From positions 744,001-808,000 of the forward strand of contig JBBBDQ010001610.1 of NCBI GenBank assembly GCA_037127315.1: a DNA stretch of 64,000 nt, written 5' to 3'. Below the pieces are notes generated by a model. It was not told the DNA's origin, searched no databases, and saw only the letters and a program-made list of their open reading frames with translations. Source of the DNA: Ascarosepion bandense (taxonomy: Eukaryota > Mollusca > Cephalopoda > Sepiida > Sepiidae). Position numbers and translations under genes: made by a program. Positions 34,279 through 46,807 of the stretch are shown here, in pieces; the first letter of the stretch is position 1, and every line of letters begins with the position of its first letter.

Positions 34279-36506
34279 TGTAGTGGATTTTTAGTCCACT
34301 AACGATTTATATTATGATTCGCCCAACAAAAAATAATAAAAAACAACTCTCATTTGTAAACAACAAATTAAAATATATTGAACAAACAACAATACATATA
34401 ATGGCAGTACACAGCAAGATAAAATGAAAAGGAAAGAGTTATTCCCCTTTGTGTGTTCGTAGAAGAAAGTACGATGTATGAAGGTTTTTATTTAGCTGAA
34501 AGAAAGATTTCTTACAGTTGTTAAGATTATCGTCAGGTGTTCAACAATTAAAAGTCCTTGATGAAATTATTCAGACAGAAAACAAAGTTCTGTGTCGGTG
34601 TGTGCGTTAGGCAAGAAAGTCAGACAGAAGACATAGTTTATGTGTCTGTGTGTGCGTTAGGTAGAGGTGAGTAGAGAGAGACTTACATGCGATGTAATAG
34701 TCTTAGGCAGACTGTTGGGTCTCTACTAAATAAGCTTTGCGAAAATCTATCATATTTATTTGTAGAAAGTGGATCCAAAATCAAACGCGGGAAAAACTTT
34801 GTTTATACAAGAAAAATCTGTGATTGGCTTAAAAATGAACCAATCAAAAAAACACACGTGAAAGTTGCTTCTGTGGTGAAAGGTTAACGCGACTGCGATT
34901 GTGAAATTGTCCTATACAATAACAATAGATATTTATGCCAATCGCAGACGAGTAAATCACATTTGACGAATGTGGGTAAGATAACACATAGCAACCGCTA
35001 TAATACCCTTCCCCAGATTAAAAAAAGGAAAAACATTTTTTAATATGTACAATACTGTTTGAATTTGGTGTTGAATTTGGTTGAGAACTATCTGCTTTTA
35101 TTTGTGATGATGCCGATGAGGATTGAGTTGAAACTTGTATGAGGCGTATGTGTTCGTTGGTTGCAAGTAGTTTGTATGAGTGGGAATTTTCTTGGTTGTC
35201 TCTCGTAGGCTGAAGAGAAAAAGAGTCTGAGTTGCGGTGCGCGTGAGTAGGGTTTTCCGACAGTGTAACCCTGTCAGAGTGTCAGAATGTGGCATGCTCT
35301 GGAAAATTCTCGGTGGTCGATATGGCTTTTAAAAAATCTTCTAATTTATTCCAGTGCTCCACGTTGAGTTGATTGCGTTTGTAAGGATTTCTGTGTTTTG
35401 TTGTGTGTGTGGATTTATCTTGGTGTTTAGAAGAATTAACAGTTAAGGAAGAAACGATTTTAGAAAGTTAAGGATTTGCAAAGTAGTTGATTGAAGATTG
35501 TGTGTTGATACCGAGTGTCGACGCGTGTTTGGAAGAACTAAAAAGATATCAGGATTTTATTGCGATTTATTTTTGGATGTCCCCATTATCCAGTATTGGT
35601 AATTCGAATTTGTTTTGATCTCTTAGTCGTCCTGTTTCAGTGTGGAAAGGCGTCAGCAAATCGACGTTCTTTGAATGATAAAAAACATCTTTGAGTCGAC
35701 GTTGTGTCACCCTTTTTTTAGAAAGCCTGGGAGAGATGACATTTGTGCTGTCTAGTTCGCCATTGTTGACTGTGCAGTGTTCTATGTATGATCGCCATCT
35801 TATGTATAAATGGTTGAATGTCGTATGTTGTGGTGTTATCTTCCGAGAAGATCTCTTCCTGCTGAAGAAACCATTTTCTGGTGTTCTTGGTACGCGAGTA
35901 GGTTCGAGGGCGGCATTGCTGCGTTTATGGGAGAGTGCTGTTCCCACTCGTCTGTTGCCATCTTGATAGGGCATTATGGGTATTTTAAAAAAACGCACGT
36001 GGTCGCCAAATAAAAAGGAAACATTTTTTTGTATAGGGCTGGAAATTTGAAAGTTGATTTTCAAAAATGTTACTTTTTGGTACAAATTTCTGTGTCTGTG
36101 TGTGCGTTAGGCAATAAAGTCAGACAGAAGACATAGTTTATGTGTCTGTATGTGCGTTAGGTAGAGGTGAGTAGAGAGAGACTTACATGTGATGTAGTAG
36201 TCTTAGGCAGACTGTTGGGTCACTACTAAATAAGCTTTGCGAAAATCTGTCATATTTATGTGTAGAAAGTAAATCCAAGAGTAAGCGCAGGATAAACTTT
36301 GTTTATAAAGAAAAATCTGTGATTGGCTTAAAAATTAACCAATCAACAAAACACACGTGAAAGATGCTTTTGAGGTGAAAGGTTAAAACGACTGCGATTG
36401 TTAAATTGTCCTATACAATAACAGTAGTTATTTCAAAGCAAATTGCAGACGAGTAAATCACATTTGTCGAATGTGGGTAAGATAACACATAGCAACCACT
36501 ATAACA
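34279..36506 (-). mobile_element. Deleted LTR retrotransposon, minus strand
   Basis: Insertion of 2.2 kb bounded by TGTAGTGG (34279) and CCACTATAACA (to 36506). Two direct repeats: a full LTR of about 727 bp at 34279-35005 and a 425-bp partial LTR at 36082-36506 that lacks the part equivalent to 34279-34581. Next to the full LTR on the minus strand is GGGGAAGGG (35006-35014 complement), a polypurine tract as expected just upstream of a 3' LTR, so the element reads right to left. The interior is only about 1.1 kb. ACAG is found at both edges (34275-34278, 36504-36507) and may be a 4-bp target duplication. Confidence 0.72.
35567..36085 (-). pseudogene. Possible pol remnant of the LTR element
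   Basis: 172-codon minus-strand frame filling half of the interior of the LTR element, in the orientation predicted by the polypurine tract. It is basic and hydrophilic (RNRRVG, SRKRSSRKI, KKRVTQRRLKD), with a segment TPFHTETGRL that loosely recalls the C-terminal tail of retroelement integrases. No protease, RT or integrase catalytic motif is present. I cannot identify it with certainty; it may be non-coding. Confidence 0.35.
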
Positions 36507-38600
36507 GGACATCCTGAGAATAGACGGTCTATTGTTTCTTGGTATTTATCACAGAACCTGCATTTTGAATCCCCATTATGATGGAAAATGTTTGCCTGAA
36601 TGTTCCTAGTGGAAAGACTTTGGTCTTGCGCAGCAAGAATAAAGACTTCAGATTCAGATTTTCTCCAGACGCACGTAATCATCGATGGGTATTAATTTCT
36701 GAACATTGAGTTTATTAGAAAGTTCTGTATATATGCCATGCAGAGGCTGGTCTTGCTAGCGTTGTTTCATCTGTTCAAAAGCATTATCCTTGGGTCTTTT
36801 TTCATATTTTTGCTGCAAAAATGTTTTAGGTTTCTGTTTAGATTTTCTTACAGAATCTACTAAATATAAATTTTTTTTGTATTTATTGCCTTCTTTCATT
36901 ATTGAATATATTTTCTTTCTGTTTTCATGTTGTTTAGCATTATCCTGTTTTTGGTTATTCCTAGTTATGTTAGTAAGTCTATAGTTGTAGACTTTAATGA
37001 CAATTCTTGCTGAATAAGAACTTTTCCTCTATCTTTACTGGGGTATATATATGTGGTCTACGTCAGCCTTTGGATGATATATCTTATGTATAGAAAGATG
37101 CTTTCTTGTCTTAGAATCTTTTCGTCTGATATCGTTTAGATTCCAGTTCAAGATTTTGAGACTCTATTGGAACCCATGGATGGCAATGTTATTGATGTCC
37201 ATAAATGTGTTTTGAGAATTCAATTCAGTTTTAATATCAGTCGTAGACTTGTATAGTACTCTTTACGCACTATTTCTTTCATTGTTTATGTCGAATCATT
37301 TCATTCTCATTTAAACATATGAAGTTATAAGCTTCTTCTTGCTCTAAGACTTGTTTTGTTACAGCATGGTCCAAGACAATTTACCAGATTTGTTGTAGTC
37401 ATCCTCGTAAACTGAAGCTCTAGCACATTTATTCAAACTGAATTTTATTTCAATATCGTCACTGAAGCATTTTACAGTTTGGAGAAAGCCTTCTAGCTTA
37501 TTGTCATTCTTAGCATACAACCTAAATCATTTTTGTGAAAAAGATGGTTTATTTTCTTTTGAGCTATTTTATAACGACATTCTATCTTGTTAAGTTGACT
37601 GGTTAATGCTATTACTGATATGCAAAATAGTAAGAGAGACAAAGCGTCACCTTAAAATATACATCTGTTGTTTATTTCACCAGACTTATAGGTTCCATTT
37701 ATATGATTGTGGTAAAGTGTTGTTTTCCATATCAACATACGTTCTTTGATGAAATTGATGATGACTGGTGATACCTTGTACAAATTAAAATCTTTAAGTT
37801 CCAGTAATGTAATACACTATTGAATGTCTAATGATAAATCTATCAAGGCAGTACTAACATGTATCTTTGCATTGAAGCAGTTTTCCAAAATCATCATATT
37901 AATAAATAATTGGTCATTACATCTGTAACAGCCACGTTTGCACGCTATTTGTTGAAGCTGTAGTATGTCATTTCTTTCCAATAATAAATATATTTGTTTT
38001 GTTAAAATAGATGTTAATAGTTTGTATTTTGTTGGAAGGCTTCTAACTGGTCTGTAGATTATCGGATGATTTGTGTCACGAATCTTTGGTAGAAGAAAGG
38101 TAATCCCTTTGGTCATCCATGCAGAAATTTTGGTGGAATTGTTAACCATTACTTGAAGATCTTTGGCAAGATGTCTATGTGCTGCATTTAAATAATATAG
38201 CCAAAATTTAGGAATTTTATTTATTACTGGAAATGTTCAATTGTGTGCTTTTTCAGTTTACATTTAACATCCTCTACTCTAATTTCAGCCCATGTCTGTT
38301 CTGATTTATTTTTCATTCGTTCAATCACTTGCGCAATCCAGTCTGGTTATTTGTTAGTTTCTTTAGGGAAAGCCCATATGTTTTCCCTAGAACTGTATAA
38401 CATCTTCCATTTCTGTGACGGACGGCCATTTCAATATTTGTCTTACCTACTTCCCTGTAAAATTTCTTTGCATCGGTTTGAAAAATCTTGTTTTGTCTGA
38501 AGAGTCTTGATCTTTTCTCATAGCGTTTTATACTTTTGAGCCTTCACTTATATTCAGTTCTGCCTGATGTATTTTTCCTTAGTTGATAGGAATAGTGATT
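36507..38600 (-). mobile_element. Decayed R2/R4-like LINE, not interrupted by jockey
   Basis: Most informative copy for the C-terminal domain: 36458-36682 (minus) shows FILAAQDQSLSTRNIQANI followed by CRFCDKYQETIDRLFSGC, i.e. a C-X2-C-X7-(H to R)-X4-C knuckle with the histidine replaced. RT fingers at 37817-38149 (TFLLPKIRDT, ERNDILQLQQIACKRG). The N-terminal region is at 38230-38600. The unoccupied site for the jockey insertions of other units lies at about 38392 (CTAGAACTGTATAAC). Broken by many stops. Confidence 0.75.
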
Positions 38601-39360
38601 CCTGAATTTTGAATATCTTCAAAAACCACGGTATGTATGTCCAAGGAGTCAACGCTCAAGGTTTTGCATGATCGTCAGCATGATCGTTGAATAAAAAGTC
38701 TTTGAATAACTTTTCGGAGAAAGGCAATCTAATAATGAATAGTTAAGAATTTGGTAACGAATATCAATCAAAATCTGGTGAAAAGTTAATATAAAAATCA
38801 GCCAAACAACAATAAAATATGAGCAAGTTTCTTTGAAATATCGAATAAGTTAAAAGATATTTGACTTTTTGTTAGTCTTTTAATAATTAAATCTGAAAAA
38901 TAACGAACTCAAATATTTCATCATGATATTTTGACAAGTCTAAACGAGAAGATATTTTCGAATCTTCTTATCTGAGGATCAAATATATAATTCTATTTGG
39001 AATTTTCAAAACAAAAAATCTTTTCTTTGCTTTCGTAAAATCCAATTCATTAAAGGTTAATGACGTATTAACATAGACACACATTGAAAAATATCCGATT
39101 TAAGAATAAATAAGAAACACCTAAAAGGCCTTTGGTAAAATAATTTTAATAATGGACAAAAGCTGGTGGCTAGTCATTATTTAAGCAGAAATATATAAAC
39201 TTGGCACGAAAAGATCATAAACAAATTATTTGAAATATGAAATGAACTAAAACATATTTTTGTCATAAATAAGTAAAGATTAAACCCCTTCTTAACATTC
39301 CAAAGAGAATTCTTTATTGAAAAGTAATAATCCTTTCATAAGACAACAAAGGGAATTAAA
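38601..39360. repeat. 5' flank of copy 3, shortened
   Basis: Relative to the copy 1 flank, sequence equivalent to about 2715-4165 is missing: CCTGAATTTTGAATATCTTC joins two separate parts near 38612. The rest matches 4170-4900. No gene is seen. Confidence 0.7.
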
Positions 39361-39364
39361 GTAA

Positions 39365-39412
39365 GTCACGTAGATATTCTGCTATAAAAATCGGGCTCTC
39401 TCACATCTAAGT
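39365..39412 (+). promoter_or_regulatory. Core promoter of gene copy 3 (TATA box 39383-39390)
   Basis: Same conserved block as the other copies. The exon 1 donor is at 39478/39479 (AAA|GTAAGT); intron 1 is 39479-40269 with an interrupted TG tract (39637-39721). Confidence 0.75.
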
Positions 39413-40275
39413 CACTTTCTTTGACAACGTTCAACTGTTGAATCGTCAGTTTGTATTCCCACAACACAGCACAACAAAGTAAGTCAATAGAATTATTATA
39501 ATCGCTATTTCTTTGCATTTACATTTGTGAACAATTTTATATTATCACTGTGTTGATAAAATAGTAATCTGAATTTCGTGAAGGATTATTTTTTCCGATG
39601 TCTTACCAATTAAATTTTAAGTTTAAATCAATGAATATCATGTGTGTGTGTTTGTGTTTCTGTTTATTTGTGTGTGTGCGTGTGTGTGTGTGTTTATTTG
39701 TGTGTGTGTGAGTGTGTGTGATGTTTCCCCCTATATTTAATATCAATTTAACACAGATTCCATATATATGGAGAAATAGGGCATTCTTGTCCTGCAATAG
39801 AAAAATTTTTGATTGGTAGCTACGGATGTGACAGGCTTCATCGCTCATGTCACTTTTCGGTCAATGGGAATCTTAAGATATTTGTGCGTCAATGAATGAC
39901 ACTAACCTGATAAGAAATTGAACCCGGCTGTGCTTTCCCATCCTGAAAGTTTATTGATTACATTAACTGCATATCCAACATTACAGCACATGATAATCGA
40001 AGTCATATATTTAGATATTTACCGGATATGGCAGGAAAGGACAATTTGCTTTTTTGAAGTAAGCAGGTGCTAACAGATAATAAATAAAATAAATAATGCT
40101 TTCAATTTATAAGTTGTCCTACATATTACTAAATGATAATGAAAAATATTAGTTATTACCTATAAAGAAATTCAAGATAACTACCTTAACTATTGCGAAT
40201 GAGTGAAGGCCTGCAAAACTTTTTATACCATTATTATATATTATTAATTATTTTGAATATATTTTACAGATCATC

Positions 40276-40711
40276 ATGTCTGGAAAACTCATCTTTCTTT
40301 TGGCTCTCTGCGTCTTTACTGCCTTCGCAGGTAAGAATAATTAATATATTTTAATTCATGCATAAATGTTTTACATATTTTATCAGAACTTATTTGATTT
40401 TTTTAACTGATCTGTAACTGCTTTTCCCAAAATATTATTTTCAGAAATTCTGAAAGAGATTTCATCTAATATGTATAATATATATTGCAAATATAAAAAC
40501 AAATTTATTAAATAATCACATTATATTCTACAGTGAAAAAAATATTTTTTGTCTCAACTATTACATTGTTTATAAATCATTTTTCTTTTCAGTAAGCAAC
40601 GTCATCGCAGAGGAACAGCAAGAAGCTTCTGGTGAAGATGTTCAAGTGACTGAGGAGACAGCCACAGAAGCTGCCGCCGATGCCGATGCTGAAGGCAGCA
40701 ATGAGTCATAG
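40276..40711 (+). CDS. Small secreted acidic peptide precursor, copy 3
   Basis: Spliced 57 codons: 40276-40330 plus 40593-40711, phase-1 intron of 262 bp with donor GTAAGA and acceptor TTTTCAG. The signal peptide is identical in sequence to copies 1 and 2, with F14 encoded by TTT as in copy 5. It has A30 and N55, so its protein matches the consensus of the family. The mature part has 12 acidic residues, no basic residue and no cysteine. Its flanks are the most rearranged of the five genes, yet the coding sequence and splice sites are untouched, which argues for selection. Function unknown. Confidence 0.85.
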
Positions 40712-40772
40712 ACAATTGAAATACTGGACATGATTACTTTTCATTTTGTTATTGTAACATTTCAATGTACAA

Positions 40773-40778
40773 AATAAA
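40773..40778 (+). terminator. Poly(A) signal AATAAA of copy 3
   Basis: About 62 bases after the stop, in the conserved 3' UTR. A distal TTAATAAATCATCTG lies near 41005. Confidence 0.78.
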
Positions 40779-41009
40779 AGTAGATTGTTGATTTGAATTT
40801 AACATTTTGTCCTTATTTCTATCACTGATTTTAACATAGCAAATGATTTGTAAAACTTGTTTCAACACAGACAGTGAATTTAGAGAAATATTGTTGATGA
40901 AATATACATTTCATTTGGACGGGAAAATGTGTGGGATTTTTATTAGTGTTCATTCTCGTTTCATTTTTGTTTTCTGTTATGTTGGGCCTCTAATTTATTG
41001 GTGTTAATA

Positions 41010-42008
41010 AATCATCTGTGATTTGTGAAATATTGTCAGTCTTTTATCAAATGGTCTATATTTCGTGGATTTTCACAAATATATTATTAAACTGTGTGCC
41101 CAGATTAATCGCAATCAACACATTAAAATCATTGATGATATATCTCTAAAGAAAAATTATTTAAGAACATCAAAAGTTAATCGCTTGAAACTAAATAACT
41201 CTTTAAACATCTTTATTTAGTTGTAAAACTGTACGTGATTTTATTTACACACACGTTAAAAGGATATAGACGGACACAGGACAGGTATTTGGAAAATACA
41301 TATGCGTGCGTGTATTTTCGTTCCACAAATGATCAACCTTTTCTTCTTTTCTTCAGAGAGTCTGAGAAAGAGAGTGAGAAAAGAGAGAATGAAAGAAAGG
41401 GAGAGAGAAAAAGAAAGAGAAAGTGAGAGCAGGAAGGGAATAGACACCGGGGTGTCCGAGAGTAGAGAGTCCGAAAAGACAGTGTTTCCGAGGAATCACT
41501 GTTATTATGAGATTTTTTTCCTCATGTTGACGAAAAAAAGCCTTCACCTGATTCTCCACTAATTTTGCTTTTCTCTCTTTGCACAATACTTTCAGTTCAT
41601 TTGGAATCTATGTACTGATGAAAATAGCTAGTGACACCTGTGTGGAATTTAGGTTTCTCTAATATTAGTTGTCTTAAATGAAATATGAAAATGAGCCATT
41701 GATTCCCATTAGTTTCTATAAATTCTTATGTTATGTTAATGATTGTTTTAGTGTTGTTTCTATATGTCCATTCGATAAATAATAAAAATTGAATTCAGAA
41801 AAATATTAAAGTAGCATTATTATTATTAATGGAGGGCTTGAAAAGAGAGAAAATATATTGGTATTCTCAACTATTCAAATTCCACTATAGGCTTTAATAT
41901 ATCCATGATATCCATTTAAGCATTTCATACACAACACTGAAATAAGAAGATGCACAATGCACTCACACACACACACGCACATATACACAAACACACACAC
42001 ACCCAAAC

Positions 42009-42041
<33 letters not shown>

Positions 42042-42045
42042 CACT
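41010..42045. repeat. 3' flank of copy 3 with GA, CA and TA tracts
   Basis: Paralogous to 8394-9400. Purine tract 41355-41425 is shorter and less regular than in other units; CA tract 41960-42003; TA tract 42010-42038. No gene is seen. Confidence 0.72.
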
Positions 42046-43062
42046 TGCTCTAGCCTTGTATATAGAGGTTGCGAAGAGGAAATTGTTGCTATTTTATACT
42101 TTCTGTTTCCTGCATGCACATTGATTTTGAAGAATTCACAGTGTATTACGGTCAGTTGGGCGCCTTTTTTGTGAAGAAAAGCACAATGACACAATTCTTT
42201 TCACTAGAAATTCGGAAATAGCATAATGTACTGCTTGGCATTCGAGCCGGAAAATTCAATAGAAATATTTTCGAGTGGGTCTCAATATGAGAACAGCTCA
42301 GTTTATTTACATGTGTAGAATAGTGATTATGAATGTATGTAAAACTCACTCGGATCAATCTGATGAGAAAAGAACTTCTGAATTTCTTGGTGAAGGCCTT
42401 GGACTGAACTCGAAAGACTACGTCAAGTGATTTAAGTTGGTAGTGTTGTTCTGTGTCGAGACAAAGTCTGATAAAAAACCGTATGTCTGACAACAGCATT
42501 CTGCACCATGTCACATAAGCAGTTATATCAAGTCATGTTGTGTGAGAGACCAAAAAATATCATTGTTACAACAAAGATTTTCTGAAGATAAGAATTATGG
42601 CAGCAATCACCAACTTAAAAAAGGCAACTGACCAGAAAAGTTGCAGGAGATTCTGAAGTCGTCTGGAGGCGATGGTTCAAGCCAATGATGATAATTTTCT
42701 GTAAATTTACTTTTTAATATTTCAAGATCTTTTCTGTAGTTTTGGCTATTGATATTTTTAAAATCAGATGTCACAGTTACTTTCGTTATTTAAACATAAA
42801 ATATATTTATTTAAACCTAATTATGAATTTACATGAATTATATATGTTTTAAGATATTTGCCGTATATGAAAAAATGGTGAATTTTCCATGTTGAATTCA
42901 GAATATTTTATGGGCCCGACAGATTGGAAGACTTTACAGAAGGCATGAATCTGGTTCTACAGATGTGTGAAAATAGGAGCAGCATGAAAAAAAAAATGTA
43001 GAGTATCAATTTACATGTCCGTTCAGAGATGGTATCTCTGGTACTAATAATAAACACACTAT
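42046..43062. repeat. Unit spacer (no gene seen)
   Basis: Paralogous to 9985-11330, but with the RTE remnant region shortened (joins near 42945 to the segment equivalent to 11200). The minus frame 42152-42514 is a partial counterpart of 10077-10532. Confidence 0.55.
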
Positions 43063-43368
43063 GTGCATTGTGGTGTATTCGATATCGTCTCGGAACATGA
43101 AATCGGGGAGCTGAGTTCGAATTACAGCTGAATTCATTGCATTCACTTACGCTCAAATACCCTTCAGAAAGGTATTAATCCCTCTATTTCTTTCAATTAT
43201 GGGTTAAATAACAGGACAGATTGGGTCTATAGCCTTGATCGGCAACCAGTCTACCGCAGAAAGCAATGGTAACGTACTGCGTTATAATATTCTATATGTC
43301 ATGTCAGTCACGTCTCTTTCGAGACAGGATCGCCCAAGCGTGTATCACGTATGGCACTCAACTGACAG
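43063..43368 (+). mobile_element. Possible SINE insertion
   Basis: About 305 bp present here but absent from the paralogous spacers, where CCCACTACATATATTGGC is continuous (22077, 59100). Near its left end GAGTTCGAATTAC (43113-43125) resembles a tRNA B box (GGTTCGANNCC), preceded by GTGGTGTATTCGATATCG as a possible A-box region. No open frame of significance. The target duplication is unclear. Confidence 0.45.
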
Positions 43369-44585
43369 ACATATATTGGCTTTACTACAACCCCGCTCTT
43401 CCTCAGACTTGTTGTCTCCTTTATGATCTGATTCAAAGTAAACAGCATTTCTAAAAGAAAACATAACATTGTAGTTAATATTAGACAGATTTTAGCCGAT
43501 AACACAATAATTCTCACTCATACGCACAGTAAAATGTAACCTTCAGATAGTGGAGGTCATATACATTAAATCAAATTAATAAAATCACATTTCAATCTTG
43601 TCAGAACACATTACATTTCATTTAGATATATAGTTCTGTTTAACGTTACTTTATGTTAACGACCCTGTAACCTCTCTGTAGTTGGATTACAACCAGATTT
43701 GTCTGTATTTTTACCTAAATTTAAAGCCAAATACAGTGTATAGAACGGCACATGAGTAAACATACTAGATATTCATTTTCTGTTATGTTTATTAGTATAT
43801 ATATATATATATATATGTATGAATAGTGGGTGAGTGCGCACACAAATACATATACACACATACGTTTATATATAAGATTTAATTTAAAGTGATAAATAAA
43901 ATTATTATTTGTAAATTCAGAGTAACTTCCCTTGATTTTCTCAAGTGGCAGGGGAAATAATTATGTACTATATAATTGTCAATCAATGCGAAGATTTTCA
44001 TAGTTGAAAATAGACGGAGTCTTTTAGCAATTTGAAGGGCATGTTGACGAATGTATATGATTGTTTTTCTCATCTTGGTTTATTAATTGTATTTCATATT
44101 ACTTTATTTTCATCATAATTTGATTTCTGCTATTTTCTCACAACCTACCAAGTCTGCAGAAAGACATAAGTCAGTTTGTGGAATGTTGTTATGACTACAT
44201 TTCATTAGTTTTTTTATCTCACATATTATTCTTATTATGTCATTTTTTATTATAATTCGATTTCTGCTATGGTTGCACTACCGACCAAATCTGTAGGGAG
44301 ATATTATGCAGGTCATTTTGTGTTGCTATGGCTCCATTTCATATTTTTAAATCACCCTAACATCTCTCGCGTTATATAGACATAGGTCTTCTTAGTTGGT
44401 TGGCTGTATTGAACATGAACATTTTTGTAAATCTCTTAAGCTGTGGTTTCCCCGAATTCTTTCAATGTATTTTTGTTCCATTCTTTATCATTTTAAGTGC
44501 ACTCAGTCTTGTTACGATACTTGTTTTCAATTTCTACATTTTTCTCTTTAAATTTCAAGGTTTCTATATATTTTTTATATTATAA
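43369..44585. repeat. Unit spacer with short (TA)n tract
   Basis: Paralogous to 11340-12230 and 22090-23180; TA tract at 43796-43816. No gene is seen. Confidence 0.55.
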
Positions 44586-44589
44586 TCCG

Positions 44590-46807
44590 CTCGACAATCC
44601 ATATCAATTAATAAACAGGATTTTTTTGTTGGTTTCTAAAAATAAAGTCCGGCCTATTTCATTTCTGTAACCGGTACTAGGTGATGTTTATACGAGTGTT
44701 TGTTTATATATTTCCATAGTGTTTGCACATTGTCCAGTGTAAATATTATCCCACTCCATCGCGGTGATTTTTATATTAAATTAGGGCAAGTACAGAACAT
44801 CCTGAGATTAGATGGTCTATTGTTTCTTGGTATTTATCACAGAAACTGCATTTTTTCATCAGTTCAAAAGCATTATCCTTGTTTTTTTTTTCATATTTTT
44901 GCTTCAATGAGGTATTGATCACAGAAACTGCATTTTTTCATATTTTTGCTTCAATAAGGTATTTATCACAGAACCTAAATTTTTAATCCACATTATTATG
45001 TAAAATAAGGTATTATGTAAAACAAGGTATTTATCACAGAACCTGCATTTTGAATGCTCATTATTATGTAAAATGTTTGACTGAATGTTCCTAGTGAAAA
45101 GACTTTGGTCTTGCGCAGCAAGTATAAAAACTTCAGATTCAGATTTTAATCCAGATGCACGTAACCATCGATGGGTATTACATTTTATGAACATTGGGTT
45201 TATTAGAAAGTTCTGGATATTGGCCATGCAGAGGTTTGTCTTGCCAGCGTTGTTTCATAAGGTCAAGAACTTTATCTTTGGCTTTTTTTTTCATATTTTT
45301 GGTTTCTGTTTAGCTGTTGTTTAGAATTATCAAGTTCTTTGTTGTTTCTTGTTATGTTAGTAAGCCAATAGTTGTTGACTTGTACGACAATTCTAGCTGA
45401 ATAAGACCTTTTCCTCCTTCTTTACGTGGGTATGTATATGCGGTCTACGTCAGCGTTTGTATGATATATCTAATGTTTAGAAAATTTTCTTGTCTTAGAG
45501 TCCTTTCGCCTAATATCATTTAGTGTCCAATTCAAGATGTTGAGGCTGTATTGAACACTTGGATGGCAAGGTTATTGATGTCCATAAATCTGTTTTGAGA
45601 ATTCAATTCAGTTTTTAATATCAGTAGTAGCCTTGTATAGTACACTTTACGCATTATTTCATTCATTTTTTTTTTTGTGAATTTTTTCATCCTCGTTTAA
45701 AAATATGTAGCTATAAACTTCTTGCTCTAAGACTTTTATTGTTACAGCATGATCCAAACAATTTACCAGGTTTGTTGTAGTGATACCCGTGAAATTAGTA
45801 GCTCTAGTACATAGTACATAGTAGCTCTAGTACATTTACTCAGACTGAAATTTCTTTCAGTATCTTCACTGAAGCATTTTACAGTTTGCAGAAGTCCTTC
45901 TAGCTCATTGTCATTCTTAGCATACAACATAAATCATCTATGTAAAATAGACGGCTTATTTTCTTTTGGGCTATTTTATAACCACATTCTGTCTTGCTAA
46001 GTTGACTAGTTGATGCTATTACTGATATGCAAAATAATAAGAGAGACAAAGAGTCAACTTGAAATATACCCCTGTTGTTTATTTCACCATACTTATAGGT
46101 TCCATTTATATGAGTGAGGTAAAGTGTTGTTTTTGATGTCAACATACATTGTTTTATGAAATTGATGATGACAGGTGATACCTTGTACATATTTAAAATC
46201 TTTAAGTTTCAATAATACATTATTGAATGACGTACGATATTCTGTCAATGCAGTACAAAGATTTATCTTTGCATTAAAGCAGGTTTCCAAAATCATCATG
46301 TTAATAAATAATTTGTGTTTACATTTGTATCAGACACGTTTGCACGCTATTTGTTCAAGCAGTAGTATGTCATTTCTTTCCAATAATAAATATATTTGTT
46401 TTGCTAAAACAGATGTTAAAAGTTTGTATGTTGTTGGAAGGCATTTAACTGGTCTGTAGGTTTTCGGATAATTTGTGTCACTAATCCTGGGTAGAAGAAA
46501 GGTAATTCCTTTGGTCATCCATGCAGAAGTTTATATGGAATTGTTAACAATTTCTTGAAGTTTTAGCTTGATTTCTATGTGCTGCATTTAGATAATATAG
46601 CCAAAAGTTAGAAATTTTACTTTTTACTGAAAATGTTCAATTGTGTGCTTTTTCAGTTGACATTTAACATCCTCTACTCTGATTGCAGCCCATGTCTGTT
46701 CTGATTTATTTTTCATTCGTTCAATCACTTGCGCAATCCAGTCTGCTTCTTTGTTATGTTCTTTAGGGCAAGCACATATTATTTTTCTAGAACTTTTTTA
46801 AAAATCA
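44590..46807 (-). mobile_element. Decayed R2/R4-like LINE
   Basis: Minus-strand order from right to left: N-terminal part to 46660, RT fingers 46330-46518 (TFLLPRISDTNYPKTYRPVKCLPTTYKLL in pieces), motif A near 46240, motif B GIFQVDSLSLLLFC and motif C LFYIDDLC in 45900-46190, C-terminal AAQDQSLFTRNIQSNI with CRFCDKY at 44919-45227. A local triplication of a roughly 60-bp piece (GGTATTTATCACAGAACCTGCAT type) occurs at 44820-45060. It is interrupted at 46807 by a jockey LINE at the same site as in the 23838 unit. Confidence 0.75.
45900..46190 (-). pseudogene. R2/R4-like RT fragment with YIDD motif
   Basis: 97 codons containing MYKVSPVIINFIKQCM, the THINGTYK segment, motif B NNRGIFQVDSLSLLLFCI (Gly of GD replaced by Val) and the catalytic box FYIDDL. 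This is the only unit where motifs B and C stay in one frame. Confidence 0.75.

Noticed and set aside
34687..34887. 66-codon + strand frame in the LTR
   Set aside because: The matching region of the partner LTR (36190-36390) does not keep the frame.
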